From contig JAKAAZ010000035.1 of NCBI GenBank assembly GCA_021802085.1, positions 1 through 21,034 of the forward strand: DNA of 21,034 bases, given 5' to 3'. The position numbers and the translations under genes were made by a program. Below, piece after piece: positions 13,369 to 20,839 of this stretch. This DNA is from Acidobacteriota bacterium. GTDB lineage: Bacteria > Acidobacteriota > Terriglobia > Terriglobales > Acidobacteriaceae. The notes under the pieces were generated by a model. The model did not search any database, had not been told where the DNA came from, and saw only the letters and a list, made by a program, of their open reading frames with translations. Position 1 is the first letter of the stretch. Each line of letters starts with the position of its first letter.

Positions 13369-14910
13369 TTACGCGCTCACTTGCTCCAGGCTGACTCGCA
13401 TGCCGAGATTCAGGATAGATTCCACGTACCCGCCGACTGCTGAAGCCATGCCGGGAATCTGCCGCAGGTCTTTGCCCCACCAGTCGTCGCGCTGCAAAAC
13501 CGCATCGGTGAGTTTCTGTACGCCGGCGGTCGATCCGTCAAAATGCTGCCACAAATCGGCGAATATCTCCAGCACCGTCCGATCGTCCTGAATGCGGTAT
13601 TCCTTGCCATCGCGATGTCCGATCAGCGCGCCATCCTGGATGACCGTGCCGCGATAAAAAGTGATCAGCGCAGCCAGCCCGAACGTCAGGCGAACGGGCG
13701 CCTCTCCCCGGATCGCAACGTATTGCTCCACCGATGGCAGCACGCGCGCCTTGTACTTCGAAACGGAGTTCAACGAGATGCTCAACAGCGCATGCTGGAT
13801 AAACGGATTGCTGAAGCGCTCGAACACTGTCGCGGCGAATGCTTCCAACTCATCCTTCGGCAGCGACAGCGTGGGAATCACTTCGTCGTAGATCGCGCGC
13901 TTCATAAACCCGCGGATCAGCGGATCCTTCATGCATTCGCCCACGCGATCTTCACCCGCCAGATATGCTGCCAGGGCTGTGGTCGTATGCGCGCCGTTTA
14001 AGATGCGCACCTTGCGGTCGCGATAGGGTTTCATGTCATCGGTAAAGATCACGTTGAAGCCCGCTTCCCGCAGAGGCAATTCCTTCGCCAGCGCAGCAGG
14101 TCCCTCGATGACCCACAGATGGAAAATTTCGGAGGTATTGAACAGCTTGTCGATGTAGCCGGACTCTTGCCATAGGGCCTGAATCTCGCCGCTCGGAAAG
14201 CCTGTCACGATGCGATCCACCAGCGTGTTCGCAAATACATTGGCCTTCTCGATCCATTCCACGATCGTCGGATCGAGCTTCCAGTTCGCCGCTGTTTCGA
14301 GGACCGTTTTTTTCAGCGTGTCGCCATTCCGCTCAATCAGTTCGCAGGGCAAAATCACAAATCCCCTGGTCACGTCGCCGTGGAATGCCCTGTATCGCTC
14401 AGCCAGCAGCAGCGTCAGCTTCGCAGGAAATGACGCGGGCGGCTGATCGCTCTGTTTATCTTCCGCGCGGTAGACAATGCCGGCTTCCGTCGTGTTGGAG
14501 ACGATATAGCGCAGATCCGGATTGTGCGCGCACCGCAGGTACTCGGCAAATTGCGCGGTTAGATCGATGCCGCGGCTGATTGACGTGAGGATGCTCTTTT
14601 CCTCAACCTGCTTGCCGTTCTCCAGCCCGCGTGCCAGGTGAGTATAGGCGCCGTTCTGCTGGTTCAGCTTCTCTACCATTTCCGGCGTGATCGACGACGC
14701 CACCACCACGCTGCCGCGGAACAGACCCTTGCGGTTCATGCCGTCCACCATCCAGTCCACGAAACCCCGCAGAAAAACGCCCGCGCCAAATTGCAGCATT
14801 TTTTCCGGAAGAAGATGGCCGGTTGCTCCCGGAGCCAGCTCGGGATGGCCGCTGAGAAATTCCGCATTCAAGTGCGGCAAAGTTGCAGCCGTCGAGCTTT
14901 CCATGTCCAT
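13369..14910 (-). CDS. uxaB: tagaturonate reductase (altronate oxidoreductase) UxaB
   Basis: This is a 513-residue NAD-dependent polyol dehydrogenase of the mannitol dehydrogenase family. UxaB reduces D-tagaturonate to D-altronate in galacturonate (pectin) degradation. The match to E. coli UxaB is visible along the whole length: LQFGAGVFLRGFVDW (nucleotide-binding N-terminus), YIVSNTTEAGI, FVILPCELIERNGD, ANVFANTLVDRIVTG, the catalytic-region KVRILNGAHTTTALAAYLAG, and RFSNPFIQHALLSISLNS near the end. It is about 30 residues longer at the N-terminus than E. coli UxaB. AAGGAGG four bases upstream supports the ATG at 14910; an ATG two codons later is less well spaced. No other hexuronate-pathway gene (uxaA, uxaC, kdgK, regulator) is present in the window, so the gene stands alone. 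Confidence 0.92.
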   Translation of the reverse strand: MDMESSTAATLPHLNAEFLSGHPELAPGATGHLLPEKMLQFGAGVFLRGFVDWMVDGMNRKGLFRGSVVVASSITPEMVEKLNQQNGAYTHLARGLENGKQVEEKSILTSISRGIDLTAQFAEYLRCAHNPDLRYIVSNTTEAGIVYRAEDKQSDQPPASFPAKLTLLLAERYRAFHGDVTRGFVILPCELIERNGDTLKKTVLETAANWKLDPTIVEWIEKANVFANTLVDRIVTGFPSGEIQALWQESGYIDKLFNTSEIFHLWVIEGPAALAKELPLREAGFNVIFTDDMKPYRDRKVRILNGAHTTTALAAYLAGEDRVGECMKDPLIRGFMKRAIYDEVIPTLSLPKDELEAFAATVFERFSNPFIQHALLSISLNSVSKYKARVLPSVEQYVAIRGEAPVRLTFGLAALITFYRGTVIQDGALIGHRDGKEYRIQDDRTVLEIFADLWQHFDGSTAGVQKLTDAVLQRDDWWGKDLRQIPGMASAVGGYVESILNLGMRVSLEQVSA

Positions 14911-15150
14911 TGCCTCCTTGAGTCAGCGATGGTAGACGTGACTCCCGTTCGTTCCTGTCGCATTCTCGCGATGCCCGCTCATGCCGCTTGTTGTGCGCGC
15001 GACCCGAAATAGCAACCTCCAGCGTATAGCAGAAACCGCCTGCATGAGACGGTCCGAGTTCATGTATCCGTGGTGCGGATTCTTGGCTCAAGCGGTGTCC
15101 CTACTTCCCGTTGACATGGATCCGGCGGCCAGATTGCGATCGCCTCATCT

Positions 15151-15190
15151 CGCTGGCCCACAGCGTAACCCGCGGCCAGCGCAGTGGGCC
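15151..15190. other. two mutually exclusive hairpins
   Basis: CGCTGGCC (15151-15158) pairs perfectly with GGCCAGCG (15174-15181). Alternatively GGCCCACAGCG (15155-15165) pairs with CGCAGTGGGCC (15180-15190) with one mismatch. The arms overlap, so only one stem can form at a time. No T-tract follows on either strand. Confidence 0.4.
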
Positions 15191-15300
15191 GGTCACTCCA
15201 TGATGACTAAAATCTCATCTGCCCCGCCTTTGCCGACTGCGCACGATCCGATGTATACAGCCCCTTGATTGTTCCCCTGGCGCCCGAAAAAAGTAGAATC

Positions 15301-15536
15301 GTCATCCTGAGCGAAGCGAAGGAACTTGCGTTTCATGGCGAGAGCATTTTCACCGTAGGTGTAGGCCAAAGCAACGATTGCGACGCGACTTTTCCGTTCA
15401 CCCGGCCCCCCAGAGACGGGTCTTCGTCGATGGGATGGAAGCAAGGCTGGACTGAACAGCTCTCATAACAACACGGTAAAAGTGGAAATGCTCGAACCAC
15501 AAGTTCCTTCGGTTGCCGTGGCTCCCTCAGGATGAC
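15301..15536. repeat. palindromic copy of the dispersed core-head repeat
   Basis: The left arm has the core GTCATCCTGAGCGAAGCGAA running to GGAACTT (15301-15327), then the head GAGCATTTTCACCG near 15341. The right arm, read on the minus strand from 15536, has GTCATCCTGAG, a longer middle, CCGAAGGAACTT (to 15501) and then GAGCATTTCCAC. The two arms share element order, giving imperfect terminal inverted repeats of about 50 bp around about 110 bp of unique sequence. The same core and head words occur in the 10684-11040 array. Confidence 0.65.
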
Positions 15537-15713
15537 AAACTGTTTGCTATGCCAACTGTAAAAACGCCCTGCAACTCGTTCCGTCGGATTTCGTTGGCCC
15601 GCACATGGCTCAGATTCCTCGATCCACGTGGACAGCAAGCGTCTCACCGCAAGACCTGCGCATCTCATTCATGTTAGACCGGCGGCAACCATTGGCCCCG
15701 CGATCCTCTGTTC

Positions 15714-15718
15714 GGGAG
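15714..15718 (+). promoter_or_regulatory. Shine-Dalgarno GGGAG deciding the forC start
   Basis: GGGAG lies six bases before the ATG at 15725. The open frame extends 40 codons further upstream to an ATG at 15605, but that part has no ribosome-binding site and no similarity to the family, so the start is placed at 15725. Confidence 0.65.
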
Positions 15719-15724
15719 TTGTCG

Positions 15725-18700
15725 ATGACGAACAACAAATCTTTTCATTCCACTCTTCGCGCCAATCACCCCGCTGCATCCTGCACTATTGAAGTCGATG
15801 GCGTGACCCGCGCCGCCAACACTGGCGAACCGCTTGTGGATGTCTTGAATCGAGTCGGCAGGATCATTCCTCAGGTCTGCTATCACCCCCAGCTCGGTCC
15901 CATCGAAACCTGCGACACCTGCATGGTCCAGGTCAACGGAGCCTTGGCCCGCGCTTGCGGAACCCCCGTAGCCGCCGGAATGGTCGTGGTCACCAAATCG
16001 GAGCAGGTGGATATCGCGCAGCGCGAAGCCTTCGATCGTATCCTCGGCAACCACATGCTGTATTGCACGGTGTGCGATAACAACAACGAAAACTGCACGG
16101 TGCATAACACCACGGCGCTGCTTGACGTGAAACATCAAAAACGCCCCTACCGGCCCAAGCCCTACGCCGTCGACAACAGCAATCCCTTTTACCGCTACGA
16201 TCCGGACCAATGTATTTTGTGCGGCCGCTGCGTCGAAGCCTGCCAGAATGTCCAGGTCAATGAGACGCTTTCGATCGACTGGGAATCCCAACATCCGCGC
16301 GTTCTGTGGGATGGAGGAGAAACGATTGCAGGCTCCAGTTGCGTCTCCTGCGGCCACTGCGTCACCGTATGCCCGTGCAACGCGCTCATGGAAAAGTCGA
16401 TGATCGGCCATGCCGGCTACTTTACCGGCCTGCCGCGCCAGGCCCTCGACAATATGATCGATGTGGTCAAGGGAGTGGAGCCTGAAACCGGCTACGGTCC
16501 GATTCTCGCCGTCTCCGAGGTGGAAGCCGCGATGCGTGACCAGCGGGTGCGCAGGACCAAGACAGTTTGTACGTACTGCGGTGTGGGCTGTGCCTTCGAT
16601 GTCTGGACGAAGGACCGGCACATCTTGAAAATCGAGCCGGCCGAAGGGCCCGCGAATGGCATTTCCACCTGCGTCAAGGGAAAGTTTGGCTGGGATTACA
16701 TCAACGCGCAGGATCGTTTGACCAAGCCGCTTATTCGCGATGGAGAAACTTTTCGAGAAGCAAGCTGGCGCGAGGCGCTCGAACTGATCGCGACAAAATT
16801 GTCCGCCATCAAAAGCGAGCACGGCCCGGACGCCATTGGATTGATCGCTTCCTCAAAATGCACGAATGAGGAAAGCTATCTGATGCAAAAACTGGCGCGC
16901 GCCGTTATCGGCACCAACAACATTGATAACTGCTCGCGCTATTGCCAGACGCCCGCCACCATGGGCCTCTCTCGCACGGTGGGCTACGGCGGCGATAGCG
17001 GCTCCATTGCCGACATTGAGCGCGCCAGCCTCGTCCTGATCATTGGCAGCAACACGGCGGAAAGTCATCCCGTGTTGGCGACCCGGGTAAAGCAATCGCA
17101 CAAATTGCGCGGCCAGCGATTGATCGTAGCCGATTTGCGCGAGCATGAAATGGCGCGCCGCGCCGATCTTCTCATCCGCCCGCGTCCCGGAACCGACCTG
17201 GTATGGATTGCCGCGGTCACCAAATACATCCTCGACAACGGTCTGGCAAAGATGGAATTCATCGACCGCTGGGTAAATGGATTTCAGGAGTATCGCGACA
17301 GCCTGGGACAATTCACCATGGAGTTTGCCGAGCACGTGACGGGCATTCCTGTCGCCACACTGCAACAGGTCGCGCAGGAGATCGCGCAGGCAAGCAGCGT
17401 TTGCATCCTCTGGGCCATGGGCGTCACGCAGCACTGCGGCGGCTCCGACACGTCCACGGCAATTTCGAATCTGCTGCTGATTACAGGGAACTACATGCGC
17501 CCTGGCACCGGAGCGTATCCACTGCGCGGCCACAATAATGTTCAGGGAGCCAGCGATTTTGGCTCCATGCCGAACATCCTCTCCGGCTATCAAAAAGTAG
17601 ACGACCCGGAAGTGATCGAGCGTTTCGAGCGTGGATGGAATGTGAAGCTGCCGACAAATGCGGGCCTGGATAATCACCAGATGATCGACGCCATCCATCG
17701 GGGGAAATTGAAGGCCATGTATTTGAAGGGGGAGGATACGATCACCTCCGACGCCAATGAAAATGATGTCAGCGATGCACTCGGAAAACTGGAGTTTTTC
17801 GTCGTGCAGGATGTCATCCTGAGCGAGACGGCCCGCTACGCCGACGTCGTGCTCCCGGCCAGTCCCAGCCTCGAAAAAGAAGGGACCTTCACCAGCACCG
17901 AGCGCCGTATCCAGCGGCTCTATCAAGTGCTCGAGCCACTGGGCGAAAGCAAGCCCGACTGGCGCATCATTCAGGACATTGCCAACGCACTGGGCGCAGG
18001 CTGGAACTACAGCCACCCTTCCGACGTCATGGACGAAGTGGCATCGCTGACGCCCTTGTTTGCGGGCGTAAACTACCAGCGCCTCGAAGGCTATAAATCC
18101 CTGCAATGGCCGGTGGCAGCCGATGGTTCCGACCAGCCTCTTCTCTTTACAGAGAAATTTCCGTTCCCCGATGGCAAGGCAAAACTCTTTCCGCTGGAAT
18201 GGATCGAACCGTGCGAACAGGTCACGGATGAATTTGATCTGCACTTGAATAACGGACGCCTGCTGGAGCATTTTGAAGCCGGCAACATGACCTTCCGTTC
18301 CGTGGGAATCATGGAAGAGACGCCGAACCAGTGGGTGGAAATCTCTCCCGAGCTGGCTGCGGAACGGGGCATTCAGACGGGTCGATGGGTCCGTCTGCGC
18401 TCTCACTATGGCCAGGTCAAGGTGCAGGTTCTGGTCACCGACCGTGTCCAGGGCAAACAGGTCTACCTTCCCCTGAACTCAACCGCACAGCCTGTGAATC
18501 GACTCACCGGCGCTGGAATCGATCGCGCCACCCACACGCCTGCCTACAAGGAGACGAGTGTGCAAATGATTCCATTGCCCGAGCAGGGAGAAAGCCCGTT
18601 GCCCAGAATCAATTTCCGCTTCGGCCATCCCACTCCGCAGAATGGAGTGGAGGTCGAGCGGAAATGGAAGCGCAACGATTATCGTTTGCCCGGCACCGCC

Positions 18701-18742
18701 GCGGACGACAAACTGGTACAGATTGCCAGCACGCAGGTGTAA
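15725..18742 (+). CDS. forC: non-canonical formate dehydrogenase catalytic subunit (ForC/YjgC type)
   Basis: This 1005-residue cytoplasmic molybdo/tungsto-bisPGD enzyme oxidises formate to CO2. The N-terminal NuoG-like electron-transfer part has a [2Fe-2S] domain (C52, C63, C66, C78), a HxxxCxxC cluster site (H110, C114, C117, C124), and two [4Fe-4S] ferredoxin motifs (C163/166/169/173 and C206/209/212 plus C216 or C218). The catalytic part starts with a fourth cubane site (C282, C285, C289, C316) and K-G after it. The active-site segment is CSRYCQTPATMG: Cys407 is the metal ligand, but the next residue is Gln408 where most formate dehydrogenases have His. That Cys-Gln pair, together with a downstream DUF1641 gene, is the hallmark of the B. 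subtilis ForCE enzymes, which use menaquinone. A molydopterin-dinucleotide-binding domain forms the C-terminus (LHLNNGRLLEHFEAGNMT onward). There are no accessory genes (fdhD, transporter) nearby. Confidence 0.9.
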   Translation: MTNNKSFHSTLRANHPAASCTIEVDGVTRAANTGEPLVDVLNRVGRIIPQVCYHPQLGPIETCDTCMVQVNGALARACGTPVAAGMVVVTKSEQVDIAQREAFDRILGNHMLYCTVCDNNNENCTVHNTTALLDVKHQKRPYRPKPYAVDNSNPFYRYDPDQCILCGRCVEACQNVQVNETLSIDWESQHPRVLWDGGETIAGSSCVSCGHCVTVCPCNALMEKSMIGHAGYFTGLPRQALDNMIDVVKGVEPETGYGPILAVSEVEAAMRDQRVRRTKTVCTYCGVGCAFDVWTKDRHILKIEPAEGPANGISTCVKGKFGWDYINAQDRLTKPLIRDGETFREASWREALELIATKLSAIKSEHGPDAIGLIASSKCTNEESYLMQKLARAVIGTNNIDNCSRYCQTPATMGLSRTVGYGGDSGSIADIERASLVLIIGSNTAESHPVLATRVKQSHKLRGQRLIVADLREHEMARRADLLIRPRPGTDLVWIAAVTKYILDNGLAKMEFIDRWVNGFQEYRDSLGQFTMEFAEHVTGIPVATLQQVAQEIAQASSVCILWAMGVTQHCGGSDTSTAISNLLLITGNYMRPGTGAYPLRGHNNVQGASDFGSMPNILSGYQKVDDPEVIERFERGWNVKLPTNAGLDNHQMIDAIHRGKLKAMYLKGEDTITSDANENDVSDALGKLEFFVVQDVILSETARYADVVLPASPSLEKEGTFTSTERRIQRLYQVLEPLGESKPDWRIIQDIANALGAGWNYSHPSDVMDEVASLTPLFAGVNYQRLEGYKSLQWPVAADGSDQPLLFTEKFPFPDGKAKLFPLEWIEPCEQVTDEFDLHLNNGRLLEHFEAGNMTFRSVGIMEETPNQWVEISPELAAERGIQTGRWVRLRSHYGQVKVQVLVTDRVQGKQVYLPLNSTAQPVNRLTGAGIDRATHTPAYKETSVQMIPLPEQGESPLPRINFRFGHPTPQNGVEVERKWKRNDYRLPGTAADDKLVQIASTQV

Positions 18743-18757
18743 TACAGGAGAACTGTC

Positions 18758-19336
18758 ATGGCCCAGCCGATTCGTGCGTATACTCCCCAGCGAAATGTTC
18801 ATGAGGAACTGCGAGCCAAAGTGGAGAACGCTCCCCTCCAGCACGCGGAGGCGCTGCTTGCGGCCTATCAACTGCTGCAGCAGGCGCAGGACCATGGCGT
18901 GCTCGACACCCTGCGCGGCGCCATTGGAGCGGGCGATGCCATCGTCGACAAGGCGGCGGAATATGCCAGCTCTCCCGAGGCGATTCGCGCGATGCGCAAT
19001 TTCCTCGCCGTCTCGCGTGTCTTCGCAAATCTCGATCCCGAAAAAGTGGATGCAGTCGCAAACGCCATCACGCGGAATCATTGTCGAGAAGGAGCGCAGG
19101 GCTGCGAGCCGCCTTCGCTCTGGCAAACATTCCAGCGCATGACCGGCCGCAACAGCCGGCGAACGCTGGCCACCATCGCCGCCGTCACGGAGGCTTTCGG
19201 ACGAGAACCGGAAATCTCTGAAGTGCGTCCACCGTTCGGCAGCGGTCCGCGCTGGCTCCCTCCCAAATCCGCGCTGCCGCTGCTGGCATTGGCGCTGGTC
19301 GGGGTCGCCGGCTTCTGGATTGGCCGTCGCAGCTAG
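18758..19336 (+). CDS. forE: DUF1641 partner subunit of formate dehydrogenase (ForE type)
   Basis: This 192-residue protein is encoded 15 bp after forC with AGGAG seven bases before its ATG, so the two form an operon. A helical region (about residues 15-110, AEALLAAYQLLQQAQDHGVLDTLRGAI through FANLDPEKVDAVANAI) fits DUF1641. In B. subtilis the DUF1641 protein ForE is the essential partner of ForC and mediates electron transfer to menaquinone; the same role is inferred here. The C-terminal 22 residues (SALPLLALALVGVAGFWIGRRS) form one hydrophobic helix with a basic end, after a proline-rich linker, which looks like a tail anchor placing the soluble complex at the membrane. A short Cys-containing segment (HCREGAQGCEPP) lies in the middle. 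Assignment depends on context as much as on sequence, since DUF1641 is weakly conserved. Confidence 0.78.
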   Translation: MAQPIRAYTPQRNVHEELRAKVENAPLQHAEALLAAYQLLQQAQDHGVLDTLRGAIGAGDAIVDKAAEYASSPEAIRAMRNFLAVSRVFANLDPEKVDAVANAITRNHCREGAQGCEPPSLWQTFQRMTGRNSRRTLATIAAVTEAFGREPEISEVRPPFGSGPRWLPPKSALPLLALALVGVAGFWIGRRS

Positions 19337-19634
19337 ACCGCCCCAGCCGCCTTCCTTCCGCGGGAAATACAGCGACTAGGCGAGCTGTACGGCGCTCCTG
19401 CAGCAGATGGGCTATGCCAGCGTGAGCGCGATGATCGCGGCGGAATTGCAGTCGTGGAGATTCGCGGCTGGAAAGCGAAGCTTCGCGCAGCGCGGAGACA
19501 TTCTTGCGTTCAACCAGGCGGGAGAACCGGCGCTGGCACTGGTGAGCCTAGACGGAGCCTATGCGCGCGGCGTGGGAGAACGCGGATTGTGCATGCTCCC
19601 AGTGGAGCGGGCGGTTACGGCTTGGCGGGTTTAG
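19337..19634 (+). pseudogene. decayed DUF6950-like (phage-type) gene remnant
   Basis: Directly after the forE stop, the translation reads TAPAAF, and after skipping a 4-base TTCC duplication continues RGKYSD; then comes a TAG at 19377. The same frame reopens to MGYASVSAMIAAEL...FAQRGDILAFNQAGEPALALVSLDG...LPVERAVTAWRV and stops at 19634. From memory this order (AAFRG-Y, AQRGD, AL-LVSLDG, AWRV end) resembles the C-terminal half of DUF6950 proteins, small proteins found in prophages. The N-terminal half with its HDCC motif is missing, and there is one frameshift and one nonsense codon. The 75-codon frame from the ATG at 19407 could in principle still be translated. Its stop overlaps the stop of the convergent gene. 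The family name is uncertain; decay is the better-supported part. Confidence 0.4.
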
Positions 19635-20248
19635 GGATTTCGGTTGTCAGTGAGGGTCTGGACCGTTGTGACGAGGCCGGTATCGTTGCTGACGTAGAAG
19701 AGCAAAGTGCCGTCGTCATACGTGTACTGGGTCTCGTCGCCATAATCGTTGGCCTCTTCTGGCTGTCCGAGGATGCATTCAACATCGCTGAGAGATGATC
19801 CCTTGTCGGGTGCGCGAACTTGGTTATCATGCAGGCTCCCGAGAAGGGACGCAATGCCGCCGCTCGCTAGCTGTGCTCTGGATGGGAAAGGCGCAGCGAT
19901 GAATGAATCCCACACGACTTCGCCGTCGGGGGCCGTAAAGAGCACGCGAACGGCGAAGCCTGGGTGAGAAGGCCCGAATCGATCATCGTGCGCCACGGCG
20001 ATCTTTCGGACGATAAGTTTCTCCTGTGGAGCTCTCGGCGCAACAGGCCCGGTCAGGTCCCAAAGGTTTTCGTCGCGCGCTTGGTGCAATACAGGGCCGG
20101 CGCACGTGTATGCGCTTGTGCCGATGAAGGATTGCACCTCGGACGTTTCCTGCACGGCGAAGACATGTTCGTCCTGGGCGCGTAAGGAGCGGAACGAGAG
20201 CAGGCATAGGGCAGCAGCAAGAATAAGGCGCGAACCGGAGGGCGTCAT
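19631..20248 (-). CDS. secreted protein of unknown function with SmpA/BamE-like C-terminus
   Basis: This 205-residue protein has a signal peptide (RLILAAALCLLSFRSLRAQ, likely cleaved after the Ala-Gln region near residue 25) and no lipobox, so it is probably periplasmic or secreted. The C-terminal 60 residues (KGSSLSDVECILGQPEEA followed by TYDDGTLLFYVSNDTGLVTTVQ) follow the pattern Gly-x-Ser...Val...Leu-Gly-x-Pro, then short beta strands, which is typical of SmpA/OmlA (BamE-like) folds; this is a pattern-level similarity only. The middle part is not recognised. The gene starts eight bases after the end of the upstream secreted-protein gene, so the two are likely co-transcribed. Only a weak ribosome-binding site (AGG) precedes the ATG. 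Confidence 0.65.
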   Translation of the reverse strand: MTPSGSRLILAAALCLLSFRSLRAQDEHVFAVQETSEVQSFIGTSAYTCAGPVLHQARDENLWDLTGPVAPRAPQEKLIVRKIAVAHDDRFGPSHPGFAVRVLFTAPDGEVVWDSFIAAPFPSRAQLASGGIASLLGSLHDNQVRAPDKGSSLSDVECILGQPEEANDYGDETQYTYDDGTLLFYVSNDTGLVTTVQTLTDNRNP

Positions 20249-20255
20249 CAGGTGC

Positions 20256-20801
20256 CTACTTCTTTCCCTGGGTGTCGACGGCGGCGGTGACGGGGACGCC
20301 GGATGCGCCAGATAGGGCGGCTTGGCTCGGTATCGCGGTCGGTACCAGCGGGTGCTTTTGCATGAACTCTTTCAGGTGTTTCGCGACGGCTTCAGCCATG
20401 GACTGATCATTCATAGCGCCCCCACGCTGCTTGTGAACGGTATAGGCCCAGACGATCTGTTTAGATTTCGCGTTTGTTAACTGCACTGCGACTGAGGACC
20501 GATCCTGGATGCCGATGCAGTCTGCAAATAGGCATCTTGCGAATTTGCTTCCGGTGCTCTGGGTCTTGACCTGGACAGGAGAGGATTCCAGCACATATTG
20601 GGCATCTATCGCGTCGCTGGAAATGGCGACCTGTACATGTTTCTTTTGCATGGCGGCCATCAGTGAAACTTGAAAACCGTCTGAGGTTGGGACGATATAA
20701 ATGGCTACTGGCTGGATGGGTTGCGGGATGGTTGTGGAGGCGTCCGCAGCCATCGGAAGCAGCGCTGAGATGAAGAGAAGTGCAAGGCAGTTGCGTTTCA
20801 T
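20256..20801 (-). CDS. secreted protein of unknown function
   Basis: The start at 20801 gives a 181-residue protein. GAGGGA seven bases upstream and an immediate signal peptide (MKRNCLALLFISALLPMAADAS) support it over an open-frame start at 20906. The mature part begins with a Pro/Gln-rich stretch, then an alpha/beta region (VAIYIVPTSDGFQVSLMAAMQKK, VQVAISSDAIDAQYVLES) that looks like a small periplasmic domain. A pair of cysteines (CLFADC) could form a disulfide. The sequence SKQIVWAYTVHK...MAEAVAKHLKEFMQK ends the conserved-looking part, and a low-complexity Ala/Ser/Pro tail follows. I do not recognise the family. It is the first gene of a minus-strand pair. Confidence 0.65.
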   Translation of the reverse strand: MKRNCLALLFISALLPMAADASTTIPQPIQPVAIYIVPTSDGFQVSLMAAMQKKHVQVAISSDAIDAQYVLESSPVQVKTQSTGSKFARCLFADCIGIQDRSSVAVQLTNAKSKQIVWAYTVHKQRGGAMNDQSMAEAVAKHLKEFMQKHPLVPTAIPSQAALSGASGVPVTAAVDTQGKK

Positions 20802-20823
20802 GATTGTTCCCTCAATGTAAGAT

Positions 20824-20839
20824 TCCGCCGACTGGCGGA
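20824..20839. promoter_or_regulatory. short hairpin in the leader of the secreted-protein pair
   Basis: TCCGCC (20824-20829) and GGCGGA (20834-20839) form a perfect 6-bp stem with a GACT tetraloop, about 22 bases upstream of the ATG at 20801 on the minus strand. It lies just before the ribosome-binding site and could protect or control the leader. The remaining 195 bp to the window end show no gene. Confidence 0.3.

Larger units (their letters stand above)
14911..15724. other. gene-free interval between divergent uxaB and forC
   Basis: About 800 bp without a convincing gene. It holds two overlapping hairpins at 15151-15190, a palindromic dispersed repeat at 15301-15536 and, at 15714-15718, the ribosome-binding site of the next gene. 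Short open frames here are either repeat translations or lack coding signals. Promoters of both flanking genes should lie in it, but none could be placed with confidence. Confidence 0.6.

Noticed and set aside
15193..15444. Minus-strand open frame of 83 codons in the uxaB-forC gap
   Set aside because: Its central residues (KFLRFAQDDD) are simply the translation of the dispersed repeat; no ribosome-binding site or family similarity.
16853..18406. Long minus-strand open frame (517 codons) opposite forC
   Set aside because: It is antisense to a clearly conserved enzyme, has no recognisable domain, and arises from the GC-biased codon use of forC. The 382-codon frame at 15674-16822 is rejected for the same reason.
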